A stretch of 16,215 nt of DNA. It comes from an archaeon. Its GTDB lineage: Archaea > Iainarchaeota > Iainarchaeia > Iainarchaeales > GCA-2688035. The translations under genes were made by a program, and so were the position numbers. The notes below the pieces were generated by a model that was not told where the DNA came from, made no database searches, and worked only from the letters and a program-made list of their open reading frames with translations. The stretch is from assembly GCA_030616665.1 (NCBI GenBank), contig JAUWWX010000003.1:1-16215 (forward strand). Direction: 5' to 3'. Positions 7,425-13,218 of the stretch are shown here, in pieces (the stretch's first letter is position 1; each line of letters starts with the position of its first letter).

Positions 7425-8264
7425 CTATTCAACCCTCAGCTCAATCCTTAGCCTTGGCCTGCCTATTGAAAACATTCCTGCACCTGCTACATATTTGTAG
7501 CCGTATTTTTCGCCCCACTCGCCATTCAGGCCTGGTTGAGGCGATGCTGTGTTGAATCCAATTGAGTAGCTGCCAGGTTGCGCTTCGCTGCTTGCCTTGA
7601 TTTTTATTCTAACGCGGTGCATCCAGTTGCCGTCCACAATTGGATAGGTTGGGCCAAGCAAAATGCTTTCAGGCTCAACCGCAACTGAAAAAAACCTCGC
7701 CAAATTTTCGTCTTCAGGGAAAAAATGGTACAGCCTAAGCCCTTGGAAGGTCTCAATGCCGTACGCCGAATGCAAAAAAGCCGTTATGTATATTTGCTTT
7801 CCTGGCCTTATTTTGTAGCTTTGGTCAGCTGGATAAATGCCGAATCCTTCCCTGCCCCACCTCTTTAGGTCAGGGCTGAGCCAGTACCTTAAGCCAATTT
7901 CCCCGAATTTTGGAAGAAACTCTGGCTGTTTGAAGTAGGCCTCTTCCAGGCCAAGGGCAATTGAATTGAAGTTCCCTGACCTCATTGAATGCATTTTCTC
8001 TGCAAAGTCTTCCGGCATTGCAGGCAGGTTGACAAACGCTTCCTTCACAGGCTTTTGAATAGGGTTCCTGTTTTGGTCAATGAAAATGCCAATGCCGTAG
8101 CTGTCCCTGTCCGGATTTGGGTACAAGGACGCCTCTGCTTTGCTTTCTGCTTCCTCTGCAAGACCAGCCAACCCTGCATTTCCCGTTTCTTGGACGCAGC
8201 CAACCAAAGCAGTCAATAAGAGAACCAACGCAATTAAAGCAGCCAAATTTTTCTTTCCAAGCAT
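7425..8264 (-). CDS. Lipoprotein of an unrecognised family (paralogue of the protein at 5609)
   Basis: 279 residues from the ATG at 8264. A TTG seven codons upstream (8285) is possible but would overlap the preceding stop. The ATG has a G-rich element GGGGGAT about nine bases before it. N-terminus: basic MLGKKN, Leu/Ala core, then lipobox LVGC, so the mature protein is probably lipid-anchored at its N-terminal cysteine outside the membrane. The outward domain shares its order of motifs with the protein at 5609: PEFLPKFGEIGLRYW, GFGIYPADQ, AYGIETFQGLRL, MHRVRIKI, PGSYSIGFN and a terminal VE. It follows the 478-residue secreted protein by 17 bases, so they are almost certainly co-transcribed. 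Function unknown; a cell-surface anchor or assembly factor for the neighbouring secreted protein is an inference. Confidence 0.82.
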   Translation of the reverse strand: MLGKKNLAALIALVLLLTALVGCVQETGNAGLAGLAEEAESKAEASLYPNPDRDSYGIGIFIDQNRNPIQKPVKEAFVNLPAMPEDFAEKMHSMRSGNFNSIALGLEEAYFKQPEFLPKFGEIGLRYWLSPDLKRWGREGFGIYPADQSYKIRPGKQIYITAFLHSAYGIETFQGLRLYHFFPEDENLARFFSVAVEPESILLGPTYPIVDGNWMHRVRIKIKASSEAQPGSYSIGFNTASPQPGLNGEWGEKYGYKYVAGAGMFSIGRPRLRIELRVE

Positions 8265-8281
8265 GCCAAAAATCCCCCAAA

Positions 8282-9718
8282 TCAAGATTCACTCGAGTAG
8301 TGTGTTGTGTTTCTGTCAACGCTTCCGGCCGAAACCCCAATGAAGTCAGCCCAGGTCCAGGCGTTGAGGTCAGTGGCAACAGCAATGCTATTGCCAATTA
8401 ATGCCCTTGAGTCGTTGTTCACGTCAACGCAGCCGCTTGAAGGGGCCGCGCCAGCAGTGCAGATTGCCTGCCAGCCATCGTTTGCCTGTGACATCTTCAA
8501 TTTCAGTGTTGACGGCAGGGCAGCATTCAAGTCAATTTCCCAGTCCAGGTTTGTTGAGCTACTGCTCTGGTTGTCAAAGAAGAAGAAGGAAGGGCCTCCT
8601 GCTTCATCAACCTGGCCCTGGCATGCAACCTGGTTTTCATCTACAAGCCCTGAGTTTTCAAAGAAGCATTTGTCGCACGTGCCACTTGAATTCCCAGGCC
8701 AGCTTCCCTCCCCTTCACTACAGCCACTTGCAGGGTAAAACATTGCAAAGGTGAGGTCAGCAGCTCCTGAAACAACCCAGTCCTCAATCGTTATGGTTGT
8801 TGAATCGCACATGTTGGCGTCGTCGCAGCATGTGGCAATGTCGTTTTGGTTTGTGCCGGCATCCCCGGCTAGGGTGACGCGAGAGCAGCTTGGAGTCACA
8901 CCTGTACCATCTATTCCCATGCAGATTAGGTCGCTTCCGCTGCTCCATGTTGTGTGGTCGCAGGTCGTGCCGTCCTGGCAGACCACTAGCCTGAAGTTGT
9001 CTCCGCTGTCTGTGCAGGCGCCTGTGAACGTGATAGTTTCGCCAACGTTTTTCGGCCCGTCGTTTGTTACCGAGCCGCTTATGTCAGGCGCAGGGTTCTC
9101 GTCCAAAGCATAGGTGACTGCTGTTCCGGAGGCGTTGGTTGGGTTCCACTTTACCTCCGCCGAAACGCCGCTATCTCCTTCGGGATTGACCCAGAGCACG
9201 AACCCTGCGTTGCTTCCCGCCGGCACAACGCCTTGCAGCATGCTGAAGTCTGTCCAGGTCGTTGTGGCATTCTCTATGCAGGTTGTTGAATATATGTCCA
9301 GCACGCTGACTATTGCGTTTGTGTCAGCGTTTAGTTCAAGCAGGTTGACCCCGCAGGGGAAGCTTGCCGCACTGTCCTTTATCTTAATCTGGACGTTGTT
9401 TGACGCGTTCGCGAGCCAGATGTTGGTGTCTGTTGAGAAGCCGCCGCTGCTCGGGTGCAGAACGCTGAGCACGACATTGTGGTCCAAGTTTGTAGGCAGA
9501 GGATTACACTTGTATTTCTCGCCCTTGTTGCATGTGTATGGGGTTACCAGTGCCCTTATTAATGGCCCGTCACAGGCCTCGTGCTTGGTTTCTGTGTCTG
9601 GGCAATCGCCGTCCCCGTCGTCTGTTGTCCAGACTGTTGCGCCAAAGGCTAGCCCGATGATTGTGATTAGCAGTATTGTGACAATAACAATAAATTCAAT
9701 TCTTCCATCTTGGTTCAT
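8282..9718 (-). CDS. Large secreted Cys/Asp/Thr-rich surface protein, long cassette copy
   Basis: 478 residues. N-terminus MNQDGRIEF followed by one hydrophobic segment (about 8-28). It resembles a type IV pilin-like start (G, then a Glu before the hydrophobic stretch), but the Glu is at +3, not the usual +5, so cleavage by a prepilin peptidase is uncertain; an uncleaved anchor is equally possible. The rest is rich in Asp, Thr, Ser, Asn and Cys (for example ATCCDDANMC), suggesting disulfides and possibly Ca2+ binding, with an Ig/PKD-like middle (SVTNDGPKNVGETITFTGAC). The last ~90 residues are related to the 220-residue protein at 6623, with the same GSVDRNTT ending. The ATG at 9718 overlaps the stop of a 12-codon leader ORF. 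The lipoprotein gene follows after 17 bases. Likely an extracellular structural or binding protein. Confidence 0.8.
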   Translation of the reverse strand: MNQDGRIEFIVIVTILLITIIGLAFGATVWTTDDGDGDCPDTETKHEACDGPLIRALVTPYTCNKGEKYKCNPLPTNLDHNVVLSVLHPSSGGFSTDTNIWLANASNNVQIKIKDSAASFPCGVNLLELNADTNAIVSVLDIYSTTCIENATTTWTDFSMLQGVVPAGSNAGFVLWVNPEGDSGVSAEVKWNPTNASGTAVTYALDENPAPDISGSVTNDGPKNVGETITFTGACTDSGDNFRLVVCQDGTTCDHTTWSSGSDLICMGIDGTGVTPSCSRVTLAGDAGTNQNDIATCCDDANMCDSTTITIEDWVVSGAADLTFAMFYPASGCSEGEGSWPGNSSGTCDKCFFENSGLVDENQVACQGQVDEAGGPSFFFFDNQSSSSTNLDWEIDLNAALPSTLKLKMSQANDGWQAICTAGAAPSSGCVDVNNDSRALIGNSIAVATDLNAWTWADFIGVSAGSVDRNTTHYSSES

Positions 9719-9763
9719 TCAGGCTTCCCTTCTCTTTTTCCATCCTTGTTCATTCAGGCTTCA
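9705..9763. repeat. 35-base-period tandem duplication of a start-codon region
   Basis: Two copies of a ~24-base unit, at 9705-9728 and 9740-9763, share CTTGTTCATTCAGGCTTC-like sequence with only a few differences. On the minus strand each copy reads GAAGCCTGA-ATG-AAC, so the duplication copied the initiation region. The distal copy keeps the strong AGGTGA site; the copy next to the gene has only AAGGGA. The period, 35, is not a multiple of three, which puts the first ATG out of frame. Confidence 0.75.
9715..9753 (-). CDS. 12-residue leader ORF before the large secreted protein
   Basis: The ATG at 9753 has a much better ribosome site (AGGTGA, seven bases upstream) than the main ATG at 9718. 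It opens a 12-codon frame, MNKDGKREGKPE, whose TGA overlaps the main ATG as ATGA. The leader's start mimics the main protein's (MNKDG / MNQDG) because the start region is duplicated. This arrangement would couple translation of the main gene to the leader. Whether the peptide itself matters is unknown. Confidence 0.45.
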   Translation of the reverse strand: MNKDGKREGKPE

Positions 9764-9822
9764 CCTTTTTTTTCTCTCCAAAATTCAGTTTTCCCTATTT
9801 CCCCCGCTTCTTTCCCGCTTTT

Positions 9823-11046
9823 TCATTTGGTTTTTCCCCCTCTTTTTCCCTTTATGAATTCAGCCAGCAGGCTTTCAACCATGCTTCCTTCCTGGAACCT
9901 TGCGTTTCTTGCGATTGCAAACTCAATTATTGGCATGTCGTCAGTGTTCAGCGGAATTGTTTCATCAGCCAGCCCCTCCAAGTCCTTCTCGTTGAACATG
10001 TAGTAGCCTTTCAGGCTCTCTATTTTCACTTTTGCAAAGCTTTCCGGCATCCTTTGCCTCATGCGCTTGTCAATCCCCTCTTGGCTCAGGCTTATCGGCT
10101 TCTGCGAGCCGATTAAGACCATTTCGCCAGGGTTTAGTGTGTACTCTGAAACAACTATGTTGCCTTGCCCGTCAACTTCAACCTTCCCCGGGCTCAGGGT
10201 GTAGGAAAGGTATCCTCGCACGTGTGGGAAAACCGACTGGAATGTCTTGTAGTATACCTTGAACGGCTTTAGGTCATTTTCCGGAGAGTTGAACAATCCG
10301 ACTGTGAGGTATTGCGCTACAATGCCTTTCTCGTTGAGGCGCTCTTTCATCAGCTGCATGAATTCCACGCTGTAGAGGTTTGATATCTCTGTGCTAAGCG
10401 GCACTGGCGGCGTGTTCACGATTATGTCATACTTTTTCTCGGTTGTCAGCAAATAGTTCCTTGCATCAGTCAAGTAGAGGTTAGACCTTGGGTCATCCAG
10501 GGCATTTCCGTGCACATCATTGAAATAGCTGCTTGCCTCAACCACTGCTGAATCTATTTCAATTGAGTCAATGCTTTGCAAAGGGTATTCCTCCAGAACC
10601 CCCAAGCTAACGCCGCAGCCAAGCCCGATGTTCAATGCATTTTTTGGGTTGTCGTGCAGGATTATTGGCAGCCCGCCCAAAAGCGTTTCCGTAACCATGT
10701 CCTCCCTTAAGCTGCTGCACTGCGTTGCCCCGTTGACTGATAAATGCTTGGCGTTTCCTGAAAAGGTTTTTCCAAAGGGCAGCTCGTAGGTTTTGCCGTT
10801 TATTGTGTAAAGGCTCTTGTCGCAGCCCAGGCCATCGCAGTCGTCCTCTTCCACCATAACAGAGCCGTACATGCCCTCTTTGAAGAAAACAGGCTCAAAT
10901 TTTTCTATTATCCCTGAAAGGCTCTTGGCGCTTACCTTGTAGTAGTAGACTCCCTGGCTCAGGCCGTGGAAATCATATTCCGGCATTAAGAATAGGGCAG
11001 CGAAGAATGCTGCAACAAATGCAAGGAAGAGGTGCCTAGGCTTCAT
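9823..11046 (-). CDS. Spermidine-synthase-like SAM-dependent transferase domain protein
   Basis: 407 residues with one N-terminal hydrophobic segment (about 6-22) and a class I methyltransferase/aminopropyltransferase fold. Visible motifs: VNGATQCSSLREDM before the fold, the nucleotide-binding loop ALNIGLGCGVSLG (137-149), acidic pair SIEIDSAVV (161-169), TDARNYL (193-199), YDIIVNTPP, and the late NTDDMPIIEFAIAR typical of the membrane-fused spermidine synthase family. In that family the same protein normally carries the membrane helices encoded here by the upstream gene. The two overlap by 11 bases, and a GGTGA site six bases before the ATG at 11046 supports its own initiation. The classical GGGDG loop of true spermidine synthases is replaced, so a polyamine product should not be assumed; substrate unknown. 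A Lys-rich tail ends the protein. Confidence 0.82.
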   Translation of the reverse strand: MKPRHLFLAFVAAFFAALFLMPEYDFHGLSQGVYYYKVSAKSLSGIIEKFEPVFFKEGMYGSVMVEEDDCDGLGCDKSLYTINGKTYELPFGKTFSGNAKHLSVNGATQCSSLREDMVTETLLGGLPIILHDNPKNALNIGLGCGVSLGVLEEYPLQSIDSIEIDSAVVEASSYFNDVHGNALDDPRSNLYLTDARNYLLTTEKKYDIIVNTPPVPLSTEISNLYSVEFMQLMKERLNEKGIVAQYLTVGLFNSPENDLKPFKVYYKTFQSVFPHVRGYLSYTLSPGKVEVDGQGNIVVSEYTLNPGEMVLIGSQKPISLSQEGIDKRMRQRMPESFAKVKIESLKGYYMFNEKDLEGLADETIPLNTDDMPIIEFAIARNARFQEGSMVESLLAEFIKGKRGGKTK

Positions 11047-11662
11047 GTGACCTCACCAGGTAGAGGAATATTATGGTTCCTGCTGCAAGGTTCAGGAATG
11101 CGGCAATGGTAACGCTTGCTTTGATTCCAATCAGTGGAATCAGCAAAAAGCCTGCTGCCAGGGGCCCGATTATTGCGCCTGCGCTGTTCGCTGTGTAGAG
11201 CAGGCCTGTGCCCTCTCCAACCCTGTCAATGTCACGGATGAATGCTTTGTTCACTATTGGCCATGTTGCTCCCATCAGGGTTGTTGGGATTAGTAGCACT
11301 GCGAAAACAAGCAGGAACTGTATTATTGTGAAGGCAAAGAAGCTTGGGTTGAGGACATCGAAGATGAATAGGTATGGGATTGTCAGGAAGTTGAAAATCC
11401 ATATGATTGCCAGGCCGTAGATGCCTATGCTGATTTCAAGCAGGCTGAATGCAAACAATGGGTTTTTCAGCCTGTCAGCGTATCTTGAGCCAATGTACGA
11501 GCCGAGGCTCAGCCCTGCCATGAAGGCTGCGAGAATGGTTGAGATTGCGTAAATGGTTGTGCCAAAGATTAGGGAAAGCGGTCTTGTCCAAATCACCTCG
11601 TACATTAACGCAGCCATTCCCGACAAAAAGAACGCGAAAAGAATCAACTTGTTTTTCAGCAT
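11036..11662 (-). CDS. Multi-pass membrane protein, N-terminal half of the fused spermidine-synthase-like family
   Basis: 208 residues with about six membrane helices. It begins like the membrane part of fused spermidine synthase-like proteins: SGMAALMYEVIWTRPLSLIFG, then FMAGLSLGSYIGSRYADR, LIPTTLMGATWPIVNKA, and GEGTGLLYTANSAGAIIGPLAAGFLLIPLIG. These blocks are the family signatures; the chain stops at a TAG just where the transferase domain normally begins, and that domain is encoded by the overlapping gene at 9823-11046. The two polypeptides presumably assemble in the membrane. This is the first gene of the minus-strand envelope run. Its ATG at 11662 directly follows the TAG of a 14-codon leader ORF; its own upstream element is only a G-run (GGGGGG). 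Confidence 0.85.
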   Translation of the reverse strand: MLKNKLILFAFFLSGMAALMYEVIWTRPLSLIFGTTIYAISTILAAFMAGLSLGSYIGSRYADRLKNPLFAFSLLEISIGIYGLAIIWIFNFLTIPYLFIFDVLNPSFFAFTIIQFLLVFAVLLIPTTLMGATWPIVNKAFIRDIDRVGEGTGLLYTANSAGAIIGPLAAGFLLIPLIGIKASVTIAAFLNLAAGTIIFLYLVRSHEA

Positions 11663-11707
11663 CTAAAATCTGCCCCCCAAAAACCTAGTTTTTTTGCCTT
11701 TGAGCAT
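11663..11707 (-). CDS. 14-residue leader ORF (second of two) before the membrane protein gene
   Basis: The ATG at 11707 is preceded at seven bases by GGAGGTG, a near-perfect archaeal ribosome site and the strongest in this region. The frame reads MLKGKKTRFLGGRF and ends in TAG directly against the ATG of the membrane protein, in the same frame. Its start resembles that of the main protein (MLKGK / MLKNK). Translational coupling is likely; rare TAG readthrough would add 15 residues. Confidence 0.5.
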   Translation of the reverse strand: MLKGKKTRFLGGRF

Positions 11708-11751
11708 CAAAGCCCACCTCCTAAAAGCCAAATTGCTTTGTTTGCTTTCAT
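11707..11751 (-). CDS. 14-residue leader ORF (first of two) before the membrane protein gene
   Basis: The ATG at 11751 follows GAGGTAGG at about six bases and encodes MKANKAIWLLGGGL. Its TGA overlaps the next leader's ATG by one base (TGATG), and the next leader's ribosome site lies inside it. The three start regions (11751, 11707, 11662) are 44 and 45 bases apart and look like diverged repeats of one ribosome-site-plus-ATG unit. Confidence 0.4.
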   Translation of the reverse strand: MKANKAIWLLGGGL

Positions 11752-11779
11752 CAAAAACCTACCTCTGCGTAGCACTGAA

Positions 11780-11817
11780 ACACCCCGAACTACAAAATGC
11801 AGTATATAATGGGGTGT
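11780..11817. promoter_or_regulatory. TATA box framed by a 7-base inverted repeat
   Basis: The minus strand carries ATTATATA (11803-11810), the best TATA candidate for the leader ORFs and the membrane/transferase operon; transcription would begin near 11780. Perfect arms ACACCCC (11780-11786) and GGGGTGT (11811-11817) frame the TATA and the predicted start, a typical position for a repressor operator. The regulator is unknown. Confidence 0.4.
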
Positions 11818-11910
11818 CCAGCTATAAAACCGTTTTGGTTTGGTTAGAGGAAGGCAGGGAAAAGAGAGAGTAGAGGGGAAGGCAAAGCCCGGTAGGGGAA
11901 TTTTTTTGTT
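11818..11910. other. Non-coding purine-rich stretch between divergent transcription units
   Basis: No gene is visible. On the plus strand a TATA-like CTATAAAAC (11822-11830) is followed by a purine-rich run (about 11846-11900, G/A with few pyrimidines, containing AAAGCCCGG) and then a run of seven T (11901-11907), which could end a short transcript. A small RNA is possible but unproven; the stretch may simply be spacer. Confidence 0.25.
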
Positions 11911-11960
11911 GTATTAAATATCTTTTTATAGCCTTTTAGGCATTATTTCCTAAGGTAATC
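11911..11960 (+). promoter_or_regulatory. hicBA promoter and ribosome site
   Basis: ATTAAATAT (11913-11921) and CTTTTTATA (11922-11930) are the TATA candidates, 34-50 bases before the hicB ATG at 11964. AAGGTAATC (11952-11960) is a ribosome-site match just before the start. A small inverted repeat, TTAGG (11936-11940) and CCTAA (11949-11953), overlaps the start of the ribosome site and could bind a regulator. Confidence 0.45.
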
Positions 11961-11963
11961 TTT

Positions 11964-12176
11964 ATGAAGTATAGGGTTCTTGTCAAGCAGGATGAAGATA
12001 ACGTGTTTGTTGTCACAGTGCCTTCTTTGCCTGGATGCATTTCTCAGGGCAAGACAAGAAAAGAGGCTTTGGAAAACATTAAGGATGCGATAGACGGTTA
12101 TTTGGAGAGCCTTAAAAAGCACAATGAGCCAATTCCACCCGCAATAGATGAAGAATTGGTGGAAGTATATGCATAA
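11964..12176 (+). CDS. hicB: HicB-family antitoxin (short form)
   Basis: 70 residues with the HicB/UPF0150 partial RNase H-like fold: KYRVLVKQDEDNVFVVTVPSLPGC, then ISQGKTRKEALENIKDAIDGYLE. The VPxLPGCxSxGxTxxEAxxNxxEAI pattern is diagnostic. It is the short form with no added DNA-binding domain, so it should neutralise HicA by binding it; autoregulation would need another factor or the complex. The family-like hicA start (ATG at 12169) overlaps this stop by eight bases, the normal arrangement for translational coupling. Confidence 0.93.
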   Translation: MKYRVLVKQDEDNVFVVTVPSLPGCISQGKTRKEALENIKDAIDGYLESLKKHNEPIPPAIDEELVEVYA

Positions 12177-12184
12177 GCTGCCAG

Positions 12185-12397
12185 TTGTTTTCAGGTCAGA
12201 AAGTTGTAAAGGCCCTTTGCAAGTTTGGCTATGAAGTTGACCATCAGACAGGAAGCCATCTGATTCTAAGGCAGAGAGAATACCCTTTTCGAAGAGTGAG
12301 TGTTCCAAACCACAAAGTTGTTGCAAAGGGCACACTTAAGGAAATCATAAACCAGGCTGGTTTGACAAGAGACGGATTCATAAAAGCACTCAAGTAA
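12185..12397 (+). CDS. hicA: HicA-family mRNA interferase toxin, apparently frameshifted near its start
   Basis: HicA toxins are small dsRBD-fold ribonucleases that cut mRNA; the catalytic His sits in a GSH motif. Here HQTGSHLILRQ, VSVPNHKVVAKGTLKEIINQAGL and the length are all typical. The open frame can start only at a TTG (12185), giving MFSGQKVVKAL without a ribosome site. Relatives begin M-x-KLPVVSGKEV. That exact start is present, ATG at 12169 overlapping the hicB stop, reading MHKLPVV, but a run of four T (12188-12191) where three are expected pushes it out of frame to an early stop (...GPLQVWL). Removing one T gives MHKLPVVSGQKVVKAL, joined to the rest. So the toxin is either disabled by a one-base insertion, made from the weak TTG in shortened form, switched by slippage, or affected by a sequencing error. 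Confidence 0.88.
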   Translation: MFSGQKVVKALCKFGYEVDHQTGSHLILRQREYPFRRVSVPNHKVVAKGTLKEIINQAGLTRDGFIKALK

Positions 12398-12430
12398 GCT
12401 TTTCAAATCCCAGCCGGGACTCATCCCTTC

Positions 12431-13102
12431 TCAGCTTTCGTTTCGCTCGCATTTTTCAGTGTATTCGCAAAATCGGCAAAGCCACTGCTTGTCCTGGTTT
12501 TTCTTGGCCTCGTCTATTGGCAAAAGGTTTGAGGTAAGCAGCTGGTGCAGTTGCTTGAACCTTTCAAGGATTTCTTTCACTTGCCCTTCATCGTACTCGA
12601 TTGGAAACTGCTTGCTTTGAAGGTTGCCTTTGTCAATGTACAAAACCATTCCGTTGTGTATGCCTGTTGCATGCATGTAAAGCTGCAATTGCATCACGTG
12701 TGATTCCGAGGCTTCCTTCACGAAATCAATGCTTTTTGTTGACTTCACTTCCACGACAATGGTTTTTCCGCTTGCCTTTACCAGGACAAGGTCGTCTACC
12801 CTGCCGCTTATCAGAAAGTCCGGTGTTTCTATCTTTAGGGGGAACTCGCTTCGCAGCAGCTGCACGTCCTTGTTTTTCTCGCTTTTCAGGACTTCTACCA
12901 CAAAGCCGTGCAGCATGTTTCCAACCTCAAAAATCTTCAATAATTCAGGCTGCAGTTCTTGTGGGTACTTGTAGCTGTACCATACTTTTCGCATGCAGCT
13001 GCCTATCTCGCTTGGGTAGTACCTTCCCAATGACTTTGGCCTGCTGCTTCTCTCAATGTGGTTGGTTACCATTTTGTTGAAGTCAAACAAGGGTTTTTTC
13101 AC
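12431..13102 (-). CDS. Cas4-like PD-(D/E)XK nuclease with four-cysteine Fe-S site
   Basis: 223 residues from a GTG at 13102. The Cas4/Dna2/AddB-type core is complete: C36 in PSEIGSCMRKVWYS; H65 in GNMLHGF; D103/D104 in ISGRVDDLVLV; E118-x-K120 in IVVEVKSTKS; Q138/Q140 in VMQLQLYMH; and three cysteines, C209, C212 and C218 (WLCRFCEYTEKC), which with C36 would hold a [4Fe-4S] cluster. Such enzymes cut single-stranded DNA, often as exonucleases. No cas1, cas2 or CRISPR repeats are in the window, so it is best called a stand-alone Cas4-like (DUF83-type) nuclease, perhaps in DNA repair. A TATA-like CTTAAAAACC lies about 33 bases upstream with no ribosome site, so the mRNA is probably leaderless. 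It converges on hicA with a 33-base gap and diverges from the coiled-coil gene. Confidence 0.88.
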   Translation of the reverse strand: MKKPLFDFNKMVTNHIERSSRPKSLGRYYPSEIGSCMRKVWYSYKYPQELQPELLKIFEVGNMLHGFVVEVLKSEKNKDVQLLRSEFPLKIETPDFLISGRVDDLVLVKASGKTIVVEVKSTKSIDFVKEASESHVMQLQLYMHATGIHNGMVLYIDKGNLQSKQFPIEYDEGQVKEILERFKQLHQLLTSNLLPIDEAKKNQDKQWLCRFCEYTEKCERNES

Positions 13103-13126
13103 CTGCCAAAAAAGGTTTTTGTTGGA

Positions 13127-13192
13127 AAGGGTTTTTAAGCCTGCCAGAGGGCAGGTTTCCGCTGAAATGGTTTTCCGTAAACGCTTTAAACC
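13127..13192. promoter_or_regulatory. Divergent promoter region with hairpin between nuclease and coiled-coil genes
   Basis: The minus-strand TTAAAAA (13132-13138) lies about 33 bases before the nuclease GTG, and the plus-strand CTTTAAACC (13184-13192) about 31 bases before the coiled-coil ATG; both imply leaderless mRNAs. Between them CCTGCC (13140-13145) and GGCAGG (13150-13155) form a perfect six-base stem with a four-base AGAG loop, abutting the nuclease TATA. A third GGCAGG (minus strand, 13102-13107) overlaps the nuclease start, hinting at a shared regulator site. Confidence 0.45.
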
Positions 13193-13218
13193 ACTTTTAT
13201 TCCATTATTTTCATTGAA

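Noticed and set aside
9114..9857. Plus-strand open frame of 247 codons
   Set aside because: It is antisense to the Cys/Thr-rich secreted protein and the duplicated start region, with low-complexity Ser/Leu/Phe composition and no family motif; a shadow of the real gene.
9823..11046. True spermidine synthase (speE)
   Set aside because: The membrane-fused family motifs are present but the classical GGGDG loop and aminopropyltransferase signature are not, so a gene symbol would overstate what is seen.
11943..12335. Minus-strand open frame of 130 codons across hicBA
   Set aside because: Covers hicB and hicA in antisense; those two have diagnostic family motifs and this frame has none.
12431..13102. 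CRISPR-Cas locus next to the Cas4-like gene
   Set aside because: No repeats with regular spacers and no cas1, cas2 or effector genes are in the window; Cas4-like nucleases often occur outside CRISPR loci.
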